Made by a program: the position numbers and the translations under genes
Shown: positions 25,081 to 36,775 of the stretch, piece after piece
Numbering within the stretch: the stretch's first letter is position 1
How the letters are laid out: every line of letters starts with the position of its first letter
NCBI GenBank assembly: GCA_030278955.1
Contig: JAOANR010000009.1
Span: 35,813,504-35,877,503, forward strand
Length of the DNA stretch: 64,000 bases
DNA from: Hygrophila difformis
Lineage: Eukaryota > Streptophyta > Magnoliopsida > Lamiales > Acanthaceae
Direction of reading: 5' to 3'
Notes under the pieces: model-generated
Database searches by the model: none
The model's input: only the letters and a program-made list of their open reading frames with translations
Told to the model about the DNA's origin: nothing

Positions 25081-26496
25081 TCATGCTATCTTCTGTCTCC
25101 CAAGTGGTCTCTTATACTCCGTGTCTGGACCAAGTACTTTCACCATCTTTATTGCCTTGTTGCGAAGTATTTTCTCCTTGGTGTCCAAGATCGCCACGGG
25201 GTACTCCGCATATTCCAAGCTCTTGTCCAATTTTACTTCATCCGTTTGGGTGATCTTGTCAGGATCGGAGACATACTTCCTCAATTGTGAGACATGGAAG
25301 ACGTTATGTACATTTCCCACCTCAGTTGGCAAATCTAATCGATAAGCCACCTTCCCAATCTTCTTGATGATCTCATAGGGACCTATAAATCGGGGATTCA
25401 ATTTTCCTTTCTTCCCTAATCGTCTCACATCTCTCATCGGTGAGACTCTCAAAAGTACCCAATCGCCAACGGCAAACTCAATGTCTCTCCTTGCCAAGTC
25501 AGCATAACTCTTCTGATGGTCTTGTGCTTCTTTCATCCTGTCTCTGATCACTCGCACCACTTCAGTGGTTTGTTCAATAAGCTCGGGACCCATCTTCGCT
25601 CGTTCTGATGGATCACTCCAACGTAGTGGCGTCCTACACTTCCTCCCGTATAAAGCCTCAAAAGGAGCCATCTGAATACTCGCGTTGTAACTGTTGTTAT
25701 AGGAGAACTCTACCAAAGGTAGGTGTTCCTCCCACGTTCCCTAAAAATCCATCATACAAGCCCTCAACATATCCTCCAAGGTTCTAATGGTCTTTTCCGT
25801 CTGTCTATCTGTCTGGGGTGCCACGCCGTACTCAAGCTGATCTGATTGCCCAAAGCTGTTTGTAATTCTCTCCAGAAGCTGGACAAGAAACTCGAATCCC
25901 GGTCCGAAATGATCTCTTTCGGCACCTCAAACCGTCTAACCACGTGCTGAATGTAAGCACCAGTCAATTGTTGCATATTCCAACTCAACTTCATAGGTAC
26001 AAACACTTCACTCTTAGTTAATCGGTCCACGACCACCCAAATAGTGTCCAACCTGTTCCTCGTCTTAGTTAGTCTGGTGACAAATCCATAGCAATGGACT
26101 CCCACTTCCACATAGGAACCTCCAAAGGTTGCAATAACCCCGAAGGTCGCATATGCTCTGGCTTCACTTTCTGACAAGTGGGACACTTAGACAGAAATTC
26201 TGCCACTTCTTTCTTCATGCCCTTACACCAATAGTTTGCCTTAAATCCTTTTACATCTTTACTGCCGTCGGATGTATCGAGTAAGGTGTACAGTGTGCTT
26301 CTCCTAGAATCTTTCTTTTCAAAACCTGGTCATGGGAAGGCACACACCAACGATCTCTAAACTTGATCATGCCTCTGCTATCAATAGAGAATCTTTCAAT
26401 CTCGCCTCGCCGAATCTTAGCCCTCAAGTGCATCATCTCTTGACTTATCGCTTGACTCAGTCTGAGCTCTTCTAGAAGTGAAGGCATCGGAGTCAT
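25081..26496 (-). pseudogene. Chromovirus A integrase and chromodomain, right copy
   Basis: Integrase inserts element DNA into the host genome. Minus-strand order: region before the zinc finger 26496-26251 (RGEIERFSIDSRGM, RWCVPSHDQVLKRKILGEAH); core 26186-25764 with VVDRLTKSEVFVPMKLSWN, EVPKEIISDRDSSFLSSFW and STAWHPRQIDRRK; C-terminal part 25716-25081 with LYGRKCRTPLRWSDPSE, VGDWVLLRVSPM, then the chromodomain-type ending (ILDTKEKILRNKAIKMVKVL). The second catalytic Asp (SDRDSSF) is visible. At least two breaks interrupt it (about 25750 and 26180). It lacks the solo LTR that splits the left copy. Confidence 0.85.
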
Positions 26497-26618
26497 AGCA
26501 TTTTACTTCATCTTCATCCCGTGAGGAATCGTAACAATGCCTTCCTTATCTAATTCCTGCCTCAACTTCCAAGGGAGGGTAACCGTGTTCAGAACATGCC
26601 CTTTTCTGCTAACCACCT

Positions 26619-28267
26619 TCAGTACATTGGTTTCCCTTCAATGTACCGGATACTTGTGTCATAGTCCTGTAGGAATTCCAACCATCTTCTCTGCATGCCA
26701 CTCATCTTGTCCGCAGTGCAGAAACATTTAAGATTCTTGTGATCGGAATAGATTTGGCACTTGACACCACAGAGATAATGCCTCCAAATCTTTAATGCAT
26801 GCAAGACTGCCGCCATCTCTAGATCATGAGTAGGGTAGTTCCATTCATAAGGCTTCAACTATCTAGATGCATATGCAATTACCCTACCATTTTGCATTAG
26901 TATGCATCCCAGCCTACGATGAGACGCATCAATGTAAACATCGTACTCGCCCGATTCATCCGACAATACCTAAACTGGAGCTTCTGTCACCTTCTCCTTC
27001 AATAGCTCAAATGCTACTTGACAATCCTTGCTCCAGCAAAAAGGCACGCTCTTTCTTAACAATTGAGTCAGAGGTCAAGCAATGCTTGCGAACCCCTCAA
27101 TAAACCTCCTGTAGTATCCAACTAATCCAAGGAAACTACGCACTTCACTAACATTAGTTGCGGATTCACCTCCAATACTGAATCCACCTTAGCTGAACCC
27201 CCTCAATAAACCTCAATAAACCTCCTGTAGTATCCAACTAATCCAAGGAAACTACGCACTTCACTAACATTAGTTGCGGATTCACCTCCAATACTGAATC
27301 CACCTTAGCTGTATCCCCTCAATAAACCTCAATAAACCTCCTGTAGTATCCAACTAATCCAAGGAAACTACGCACTTCACTAACATTAGTTGCGGATTCA
27401 CCTCCCCAATACTGAATCCACCTTAGCTGTATCCACTTAAATCCATTCTCCTGATATGATATGACCAAGAAAAGCCACCCTATCTAACCAGAACTCATAT
27501 TTTGATAGCTTGGCATATAACTTATGCTCTCTAAGCACTTGTAACACGGTTCTGAGGTGCCCCTTATGTGGCTGTGGGTTGGGAGAATACACCAAGATAT
27601 CATCAATGAAGATGACAACACAAACATCCAATCACAGTCTGAACACACAATGCATCAAGTCTATGAAAACCGCCGGTGCATTAGTCAATCCAAACGGCAT
27701 CACCGTAAACTCAAAATGACCATAACGCGTTTGGAAAGATGTCTTCTCGTGGTCCCTTTTTGCTAAGCGAATCTGATGATATTCCGACCTCAAATCAATC
27801 TTAGAGAACACAGAAGCTCCCTCCAACTAATCGAATAAATCGTCAATCCTAGGTAATGTATATCGGTTCTTGACTGTCACCTGATTAAGTCCACGATAAT
27901 CAATGCACATCCGCAAGCTTCCATCCTTCTTATTCCCAAAGATTATCGGTGCTCCCCAAGACGATTTGCTAGGCTGAATATACCCCTTGTCACGTAAGTC
28001 CTTAAGTTGTTCCTTCAACTCTCTCGATTCCACAGGGGCCATTGTGTACGGAGTCTTTGCCGTGGGCACTTCCCCTGGCACCAATTCAATGGTGAAATCT
28101 ATCTCCCGAAGATGGGGAAAACCAGGTATCTCATCGAGAAATACATCGGGAAACTCAGAGACGATAGGAATTTGTGATACTGTTGATCCAGATGTAGCTG
28201 GCACGATCTCATGCACTTGACAGATGTATACTAGGTATCCCTTCCTAATTAATGCACCAAAAGACAC
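26619..28267 (-). pseudogene. Chromovirus A reverse transcriptase and RNase H, right copy
   Basis: Minus-strand order: RT 28267-27437 with [36 protein letters not shown], a stop at about 27827, [28 protein letters not shown] and the catalytic box [10 protein letters not shown] near 27610. A tandemly triplicated 116-bp segment then disrupts the connection region, followed by RNase H 26858-26619 (SDHKNLKCFCTADKMSGMQ). The catalytic Asp pair is preserved, but stops and the triplication make it non-coding. It would copy element RNA into DNA. Confidence 0.85.
27093..27432. repeat. 116-bp tandem triplication within RT gene
   Basis: A unit containing CCTCCTGTAGTATCC occurs at about 27105, 27221 and 27337, spaced 116 bp. 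A CCTCAATAAA stretch is doubled at the second and third junctions. The left copy of pol has only one unit here, so the triplication arose after the two copies formed, or is an assembly artefact. Confidence 0.85.
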
Positions 28268-28378
28268 AAAGGATACAACTCAAACATTAGGAGGGTAGTA
28301 GGTTACTTTCTCACCTTCATCATCAAAGAAAGATATCCTTGGCACCCCACAATCCAACCTAGTCTGATATTTGGACAG

Positions 28379-28669
28379 TCAATCCATTCCAAGTATGATG
28401 TCAAAGTCTGACAAGTCTAACAACACCAGATCTGCGTTGAACTCTCGGTCCTTAGTGGTTATGCGAGTATCCGACCTCACCCACTCACTTCGCATAATGT
28501 CGCTGGATGGTAATGACACCGGAAGATGGTATGTCCTCAAAGGCCCTATTTGGTGCTTGGATATGAGGTCCGATAATATAAATGAACATGATGCTCCAGT
28601 GTCAAATAAAACATAGGCGGGTACATTGTCAACTAAAATGGTACCTATGCAATCAACAACATAAGGCAC
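28379..28669 (-). pseudogene. Chromovirus A aspartic protease
   Basis: Retropepsin-type protease segment with VLFDTGASCSFI holding the catalytic Asp-Thr-Gly triad and a later VLLDLSDFDIILGMD motif. It would cut the gag-pol polyprotein. This segment of about 97 residues is open, but the frames linking it to gag and RT are broken, so I treat it as part of a dead polyprotein. Confidence 0.8.
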
Positions 28670-28724
28670 TATCCCAGCAATTCACTGAAGTTAGTTAGAT
28701 TAACCTCAATCAAAATTGGACAAT

Positions 28725-29899
28725 TTAAAACATACCAGTCATGACGTCATCGCGGCCCGCAGCTTCTGCCCGCTCTATAACATTGAGGCGGCCCCCACGG
28801 CCCCTCTGAACTCCACATCCGTGATCGGCACCTCGCCACCGAGCTACACCTGCTCCACAGGCTGCAGGAGGAGAGCCACTGGCGTGCCCAGTCAACTGAG
28901 GACACTGATATCTCAAATGCCTCTCCTGCTGGCAATGCCAACAGTAAAGGCCTGGTCTGGTGGGAGGTTGAGCGTAAGTATGAGTCCTTGAGGTCTCGCC
29001 GCCTCTCCTAGACTGCCTGCACTAAGGACCGCCTGTCCTCCCTGAATCTCTGCGCCTACCAGTCTAGTTATGGTGCGCATCAGCTCTAGCTCGTTCAATT
29101 AATAGAGCCTGATCATAAGCTGTGGATAAGGATGCGTGCCGAGCACTGAATCCGGTCCGTATATCTACCCTCAGACCATCCACAAATCTAGACACCTTCT
29201 CTTCCTCATTGGGGACCAATCCCGGAACATAACCCATTAACTCCACGAACCTCTGATAATACTCAAAAGCAGTCATGTTCCCCACCTGCTCCAGGGTGAG
29301 GAACTCCCTCTTCTTTGCATTCAGCATTTTTGAGGTATAGAAATGAGATCGAAGTGCACTACAGAAAAATCCCCAAGTGAAATCAGTCCTTTCCATGAGA
29401 CCATTTCTACGAGCTCTCCACCAATGTAGCGCTTGTCCCACTAAGTATTGACTTCCCACTCTCACCTCTCGGTCCTCGGGACAGTCGATGTTCTCAAAAA
29501 TAATATCGACATGGAAGATCCAGTCATCTAGAGTCACCAGGTCCGACCCTCCACTGAAGACTGGAGGCTGATTGTGTCGTGCCAAATGAACATAGTCCAC
29601 TGATCGCTGCGGTGGGTATGCGGGCTGGTTTCCTTGCCCCTGGTACATCTGTTGCATGGAGTTAAAGATGAACTGCATGAACTGGTTCTGATCGAAGGGC
29701 GTAGGCCCCGGTGGAGGTGGTGGTGGCACTGTTTCATCCTCATAGTACAACTCATCCTCCACATCCATAGGTTCCTCAAAAGGAACATTCTCCTCCTCAT
29801 CAATATCTGGTCCCCGTCCTCCAGTAAGGCCCCGAATTCCTGCGAGCCCCCCCCTCCCCCCCCCCCCCCCCCGGGTTCTCCCTCTCTACGCGGCGGCAT
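28725..29899 (-). pseudogene. Chromovirus A gag with CCHC zinc knuckle
   Basis: The start codon is at 29899 (MPPRREGEP). A long C/G homopolymer at about 29848-29872 follows and shifts the frame. The capsid region 29768-29064 contains HLARHNQPPVFSGG, DWIFHVDIIFENIDCPEDR, LVGQALHWWRARR and FEYYQRFVELMGYVPGL, typical of plant Ty3/gypsy gag. A CCHC knuckle, CWHCQQERHLRYQC, lies near 28940. Gag packages element RNA into particles. The homopolymer length may be unreliable in the assembly. Confidence 0.82.
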
Positions 29900-30185
29900 C
29901 CTGTACTCACAACACAACATCAAACGTTCATTAACATTCGGTAACTGAGGATAAAGTAATACCGACTATCAAATAGCAAGTATAGACCTCCTAGGATATC
30001 CCTATGGGTTGATCGTTGTTTGGCTCACAAACCACAAGTCAAGCTCATTAGGCATGCAATTATCCCAAAAATAATGTAAAGTAACAGGAATATAAACATA
30101 ATCAAATGCAAATCCTATACTATATGCATTGCTCCACTCACCTCACTACATGCTTGTGTCAATATTCTAAGAACATAAGAGCACC

Positions 30186-30203
30186 CATGGCTCTGATACC
30201 AAC
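30186..30203 (-). other. Primer binding site of chromovirus A
   Basis: On the minus strand, TGGTATCAGAGCCATGG directly follows the 5' LTR (a two-base spacer). TGGTATCAGAGC is complementary to the 3' end of plant initiator methionine tRNA, the usual primer of chromoviruses. Confidence 0.85.
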
Positions 30204-30204
30204 A

Positions 30205-33200
30205 TGTAACGCCCCAAAAATTTTAAACCAATTTTCGTGATGTCACGGCCGTGTTATCTCACCTAAACTGTTGGCCACTCAATTTAAGATCAACAACACA
30301 AAGCCTGGTAATAGAAACAGAGAACACATCATAATCATAGCAATCCGGCTACAAGCCTCATAACCGTACATTACCACAGTACTTCTCATCACCTGCCTCA
30401 ACATCAAGTACCAACAGAATTAACAGCTAAACAGTTCACAGACCAGATTCAACATCATAGTAGTATTCAGAAACAACAGCAAGTCACAATTAGATAACAT
30501 AGTCTTTCCGACAGTAACTCAGGCACATGTGATGCAATCGTACTAGATCACTAAACCCCATGCCCATCACCGTGATTGTAACACCCCGGTTTTGGTAACC
30601 AGGCCAGGATGCCACCGCCACACCTCCCTAGCAAGACACGGATTCTCCGAACTTGCTAAAGAGATGCAAGGCTATGGGTATTGGAAAAAGTTTTAAAAAC
30701 AAGTCCGGAATTACTTAAAAATAATAATGTAGCATCATCCACACATGACAGTAATAATAATATGCAGCGAAAATTTAAAGATAGGGCCGACATGACCAAA
30801 ACTCGGGTTTTACAGGCCCGATATGCAGGTATCATAAAAACAGCAAAATAGTGTTCCGAAAGTTTCCCCCTAAATGCACATGCTTATGCATCATCGCCAT
30901 ACTCTGAAGAGAAAAGGGAAAACAACAATTTTATCAGTATTATAAAATACTGAGTAAATCAACCCTAACATAGCAATAAAGGGGTTCGTTTTATTAACTA
31001 AGATTATACTTCTAATCATGCATATAGAACATTTTATTTACCAAAAAAAAACAATAATTTAATTTGCATGCTTTAAAGACACATGAAATCATAAATAATA
31101 ATTTAAGCATAGGCATAAATTTTAAGACATAAATTAAATGCATGAATAATGACATAAATAAAATAATTAAAAATCTAAGCTTTTTAATTTCCCTATTACA
31201 CCACCATCTCAACAATATTTGAGTTAGCCGGCAATCCGGCGGCCGCAGCCAATTTCGTAAGTTTCATTTAGCCGGCGATCCGGCGGCCGCAGCCAATTTA
31301 GTAAGTATCATTTAGTCGGTAGCCCGGCGGCCGCAGCCTATCCGCCATACCCAGTACCACTCCGGAGCCTCGGGAAACCCATAAGGATACTCCCGAGAGT
31401 GTAGGCCCTAAATACATTGCCGTTTTGGCATAATTTGTTTTCGTAACGTTCACCCTTGGCCGTTTTGGCACGAAGCGAAAAGCTAGGGGGGGCACCCTGC
31501 AGAGCACTCACCCCTACCTATGTAACCGATATCGTTTTAACTTTAGTGTAACGGGAATTTTGAAAATATAGCTTGATCAAATAACGAGGTTTCGATCGTT
31601 TGTTTAGAAATTTCAAAATCTCACAAGTTAAAACCATTCGTTGTCACAGTTTACGCCTTTTTAGTTTAAAAATTAAATTCAAAGGCGATTGATCTAAACT
31701 TTTCACAGTATATCAAAAACATCCTAACAAACAAATTTTATGTTTCGAGTTTTTCGGAATAAAGAGGGGAAACATGTCAAAAATCAAGTTTTCCACACAA
31801 ACAATATGCTGTCAGGATTCAGGTTCGACACAATTTTAAAAATCCGATTCTTCGACTCATCAAATGGACTCTAAAAATTCTGAAGTTTTGAGGACACATA
31901 CTAGACATGATTATCTACAACTTTTGTTTACATCACAAAGATTAGTTCGGACTAGAAATGGTAGAAACACATCCATCAAGTTCGATCAAGTGCACTGTCA
32001 GTTTTCCGGAAAATCTTAAAAATGCAGTATATGTCCGACACGATTTGGGGTATCAAAACTTGATGAAAATATCTGAAATTTTCACACAACATAGCTTAAG
32101 ATCTTAGGATCAAAATTCTAGTTTTGCATTTTTCGGTTTGAACACTCGAAATAGGGGTTATGGTCGGATTTCAGAAAATACGCCGATTGGGGTTTTTAGG
32201 TTCGATTTTAGTGTTTCGTTTCAAATCCAATGTTTCGGACGCCCCTAGACCACCATATTGACATGAAAGGTATTGACTTATTTTTAGTGAGTTCTTGAAC
32301 GTCCTAGGGTCGATCGAATCGTCCGGAATTGCCACGAACGGATCTACGCAACACGTTCTCCTTCTCCTTTGACCACAAACGCGTTTGCAAGTAAAAATCC
32401 ATAAGTTAGAATGATGTTTATGATTATAAATGACAAAGGAACCTAATCTAAACCTTACCAACAATCCAAGGTCTGATCTACACGCCTCCACGGTTGGGTT
32501 TGGTCGTCGGAAAGTTCGTCGGAAAGTTGTCGGAAGGTATGAACTTTGTGTTTTTGGTTGTGGGAGGGTTTGGGATGAACAAAGGATGTTTGATGACTGA
32601 ATATGGGGTGGAAGATCAACCATATTCGACCTAAATGCCCTTCCCCCGACTGGGATCGACTTTCCTTAGTCGGGGTTGAAAATTTTGGCAAGAGATCGCT
32701 GAAATCGCGCGAGTGCAGTTGTCTGCTGCTTGGCGCGGTCTTGGCGCGGTGCCACGCGGAGACCGCGCGACTCCGGTCTGGACTGCGGTCCGGACCGGGT
32801 CGTGCGATTCGTCGGGTCTTTTCTCCTCTCTTTCAGACTTCTATCCTTCTACATTTTCGGACTCGATTTTCTGGGTCATTCTCGGATTACGATTCCTATC
32901 TTAAATTTATTTCGACTTGAAATTGATTTCATGCTTGAAACCTTAAGTCCGTCGATTTTAGATTTGTCGGCTTCTAATTCGTCGTCTTTTGACTCCCGTG
33001 CATTTCCGACTTTACGGGTTCTCGGAATCAAAATTCCTTCGCTTCTCGGATTAAATTCTATTTCATATCATAAAATTTATGGGTATTACAGTGATCATGC
33101 TCTGCATCCTCCTCGGGAGTATCTATAAGAAAGACAAAATGCAAGGTATCAGTACTTATGTACTGAGAAAAGAGTAGAACAAGCTGGGAAACGGGGAAAA

Positions 33201-34756
33201 AATGTAACAGGATAAATAACAAATTTATATAATTCCATAATTAAATAGTTAAAGCATCACACTGTCATATACCGGTGCTTCAACCACGTCATACACTGCA
33301 AAACAGATAATAATAATAATAATATCAATGGTGAATGAAATGCAATGACCCGAGTGCCTATCCATCCTAAATGCAACACAGAAGATGTCTAGCGCGCATC
33401 CTAATGCCATAAGCCTGCATTCTTTCCCATTAAGGATCCACTTCTCCTTAATGGTCGAAAGAGATACCTACAGTGCCCCCGCCGCGAACACTACATGCAT
33501 AAAGGGTCAAGTGGACTTACGGAGTGACATCCCCAAGGATCGAACCACATCTAGCGGGTACTGGCCCAGAGCATCTCGCTCTCGAAAGCCTACATGTCCA
33601 TAACATAGTTCTCGAAAGCATAACATACAATCATAATGATAACGTGCCCAAGATAATCAAATATTCAAGTACTCCCAGTTATCAACTCGAAAGCATAGAC
33701 ATGAACTTTGTATCCTCGAAAGCATAAGTCACATAATTCACATGCCCAATCCCAAGATTCGGAAGCATAATAAGGTAATTCTCAAGTCCAACAATTAAGA
33801 TTTAATTTCTAGGTTAGCTAAACCCCACATATCGGCTCGCAACTCTGTTACAAGAATTAAGTTCAAGCTCAATCGAATCTCCTTAGTTTCGAAGGCATGG
33901 TAGATTCCACAAATCCAATACCAAAAGTCATAACATTTGTACCAACAATATTTGGACAAGCTATAAACATTTTCCCAGGCATAAAAATGAGTAATCAAAG
34001 ATAAGACACGAAAATGGGTGAAAAACGGAAGAAACAACATTTCGGGCGCGCAGGTGGCACCCTGAGGCGCCACACTGGCGCCCAAGCCTGATCTGAGGCA
34101 CTAGTTAGCCAAAGCGGTGCCTTGACTGGGCGCCTGCTGAGCAGAGGCGCCATTCCTGCACTCAGACCCATTTTTGGGTGCTGTTATGGCATAACGGCGC
34201 CTGGTCTGGGCACCAGCACCCATTTTCTACCATTCTCATGTCCTACTCTTGCCTTGAATTTTTTGGTGTCCCAGTACTTCAATTAGCAGCTCCCCAAGTT
34301 CCAAATACTGAATGCAAGCTACAATTTAAGAATCACAACTCAATTCATCAATAACCCATCCAAAGCACTCAACACCAGCATGCAAAGCTAAAGAGCTGAA
34401 ATCCCCCAAAAATAAGCCATCAAATAGGTCTCAAAAACTGACCTCAAGCTCCTTCAATACTAATTTGAGCTCCAATCAATGATTCAACACCAACTCAAAG
34501 CAAATATACAAGAGTTCATCCCAAATGTCCAATTCCCATCACTAACTTTCACCACTTAAACAACCTTAAGATCAAGTGTAAAAGCTAGAAAAATACTTAC
34601 CAAAGATGTAGATACCAATTCCCCAATCGATTTGAGCAAGAAACACAATTTCCCTACCAAGGTGAAGAACCCTAGCTCCACCTAGAGAGAGTGACGGGAA
34701 TGGGGAGTGTTTGGAGTAGAAGTGGGTCTCTCACACTCCATACTAGGTGTGTTACA
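30205..34756 (-). repeat. 5' LTR of chromovirus A, interrupted and partly deleted
   Basis: It starts TGTAACGCCCC and matches the left LTR through CTCTCACACTCCA (about 34740). It then lacks some 280 bp of the matching end and closes with GGTGTGTTACA at 34756. It carries a nested solo LTR at 30577-33090. Without that it is about 2.03 kb against 2.32 kb for the left LTR. Confidence 0.85.
30577..33090 (-). mobile_element. Solo LTR (family 3) inside chromovirus A LTR
   Basis: The plus strand reads TGTAACACCCCGG to GGGTATTACA. GTGAT flanks both ends (30572-30576 and 33091-33095), and the left LTR of chromovirus A at about 17735 is the unoccupied site. Orientation is minus, judged from the conserved end region (30590-30670). 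It contains three roughly 46-bp units with GCGGCCGC at 31225-31345, GCCGTTTTGGC inverted repeats at about 31420 and 31460, and a terminal stem-loop (30629-30658). Confidence 0.9.
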
Positions 34757-34843
34757 CTGGAAGATGATATATGACATTTCAATATAGTCCCAAAAATAAA
34801 TTGAACGTAGGGTATCCCAAATCAACCAGGTAATATTTGCCTA
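34757..34843 (-). pseudogene. PIF/Harbinger transposase, piece upstream of the insertion
   Basis: The minus strand encodes KYYLVDLGYPTFNLFLGLY, a stop, then NVIYHLP, the conserved stretch just before the C-terminal region of PIF/Harbinger transposases. A TTTTAG at about 34844-34849 on that strand may be a 3' splice site. With the duplicated five bases removed, its last codon joins in frame to the fragment at 17060-17330, showing both came from one gene. Confidence 0.78.
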
Positions 34844-36770
34844 AAATATCATTATATATAAGTATGTATGAGGGTTTTTTGTGACATGATCTACCGATTT
34901 TGCCCTCTGTTAATTTAGATTTTTACAACCCAAATGGTATCATCCCACCCGACCCCTATGTGTAGGTTTGCTTTATCGATGATCGATTCTTTCACTGTAC
35001 CATTCCTCTCTCGCCCTAATTTCCTGTCATATCTCCATGCACAATCTTCTCATCTTCCCAATTCAATTGCTTCCGTTCCCGCTCTACTTTCGGATAAATC
35101 TCGTGCAGATTATCGCGATCTCTGTTGGGATTTGTTTTCGATTGGATTGTGTTGTGATTCCGATTCTCGAGGTTGATTACTGTTCGAAGGGGTTTGGGTG
35201 AGGCCGCCGGCACCCTCAAGTCGGAGCCACAGTGTCGCGATGCCGCTGCCTGTGCCCTTCAATGAAGGTCTTTGTGGTGCCCTATTTCCCTGCTCAGCAT
35301 CTTCCCTTAGTGTTGCGTGCTCCGATTAGCCTTTGAAAGTTTGCCTCAGACTGCAGTTGTTGTAAGGCCTTTCACATTTCTTTTGTTTGTTTTAGTTATC
35401 TTTACTACAAATTCGTTGAAGCTTTCGATATTTGTGTTTCAGTTTATTGAAGATTTTGATTCTATGCTCTTTTTTTTGTGCTTTGAATTTTAAGGGGTTC
35501 ATACCCTGTGGGGTTTTGCTGATTTTGGTTTTGTGTAATTGATGGGAGGTCTTTTCCTCATAACAAATATTGGCATTTGGTTGTATTGAACTATGTTAAT
35601 TGAGAAAGGAACTGTTTTGATATGTGGTGGTAATTAGAGTTGTTTTGTCCTTTTACTTTCACCCCGTCCTACTATGGTTATATCTCTTATTGTTTTGTTA
35701 TGTGCAATGTATACATTCTCTTTACCATATTGTGTTATATCTCATATTTTAGTGGTTTTGGCGATAATTTTGCATAGAGTATGATTCGATTCGTTTATGC
35801 TTTCATTCCTCTTAATCATATTGTGTTATATGTTTCTGTATCAAAAGTGATAGGTTGAATGCCCATTTTATCTCCGCCTACGATTTAATGTGTCCACCAG
35901 GTGTTTGTGAAAATTCCTGGCTCATTCTTGTTTCATTGCTTTACAAATAATTGGGATGATGTTTTTGGCCAACCACTATACTAAATAGCAACTAATATGA
36001 ACATTGATATCTGTGATTGACTTCTACTTTCTCATCATAGGTACATATACTATTTGGGGGCTGATCCTCACTGGCATCGTCATCTCGTTCCTCTGCTTGT
36101 GCCTCCGTAAGTCTTACAATCTTTTTAAAGGTATCAAAACACATGTTGTTCTTTATAAACTTTTTTTTCAATCTTAATCTATTCTTTTTAAAAATTAAAA
36201 CAATTTAAAATATGTATAAGACCCAACACACATGTCTTTTTATGTTATTTTCCCAGTTATTTATTGCAACAGTTTCTCAGTCGCAAATCACATGCAATAG
36301 CACATATTACATTACTTTTTTTCCCCTTTGTTTTTCCCTTTTTTTTTCGGCGTGTCTCTTTTACCGTAAAAAACCTTATTTATATAACATGTTTGTGCTG
36401 CAAAACCATTATTGAATAAGTAATCCTGGTTCTCAGATCATCAATAAATTTCATTTCATCTATGTGTGTTTTTATGATATATCTTCATTGAGGCAGGTAT
36501 ACAACATGTCAAGTTCTTGCCTTCAGTGTTGCTGTGTTCTTTTTGAATTTTAATGATGACTTTTTCTCAGGTTAGTATAAGTACTTACTGCAATTCTATT
36601 TTACCTTTCTATATATGTTATTTATTGAATCTGTGTCTTCATGTGTTTTCAATTTATGCTATTCTGTCTTTTGTGCCGTGGAGTATGTTTTAGATGAAAT
36701 TTAGTGAATAAAACATTCCATTAAAATTTTCATCAGCCATAGTCTATTCTTTATATAGTGCTCCCATTCA
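34844..36770 (+). other. Unassigned region with exon-like segments
   Basis: No family is recognised. Two segments have good splice borders on the plus strand: 36041-36106 (after CATCATAG, before GTAAGT) and 36497-36571 (after GGCAG, before GTTAGT). One frame of the first reads as a strongly hydrophobic helix (YTIWGLILTGIVISFLC), and one frame of the second is also hydrophobic. Their phases do not agree in those frames, so a joint membrane protein is not established. The region could be a Helitron leader or captured gene pieces. Confidence 0.3.
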
Positions 36771-36775
36771 CAACG

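Larger units (their letters stand above)
17331..34756 (-). mobile_element. Chromovirus (Ty3/gypsy) A, tandem LTR-int-LTR-int-LTR
   Basis: Minus-strand Ty3/gypsy element with gag, protease, RT, RNase H, integrase and a C-terminal chromodomain, resembling the Tekay/Del group. The outer LTRs are at 17331-19652 and 30205-34756, and a 145-bp LTR remnant at 24834-24978 separates two partial internal regions. The outer flanks CTAGA (17326-17330) and CTGGA (34757-34761) fit one 5-bp target duplication with a mutation. Two solo LTRs (20470-23079 and 30577-33090) are nested inside. Unequal recombination between LTRs would produce this layout with one duplication. All coding parts contain stops or shifts. 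Confidence 0.85.

Noticed and set aside
19774..29899. An endogenous plant pararetrovirus instead of a chromovirus
   Set aside because: The integrase, chromodomain, LTRs, polypurine tract and methionine-tRNA primer site are those of a Ty3/gypsy retrotransposon. No movement protein or coat protein of a pararetrovirus is present.
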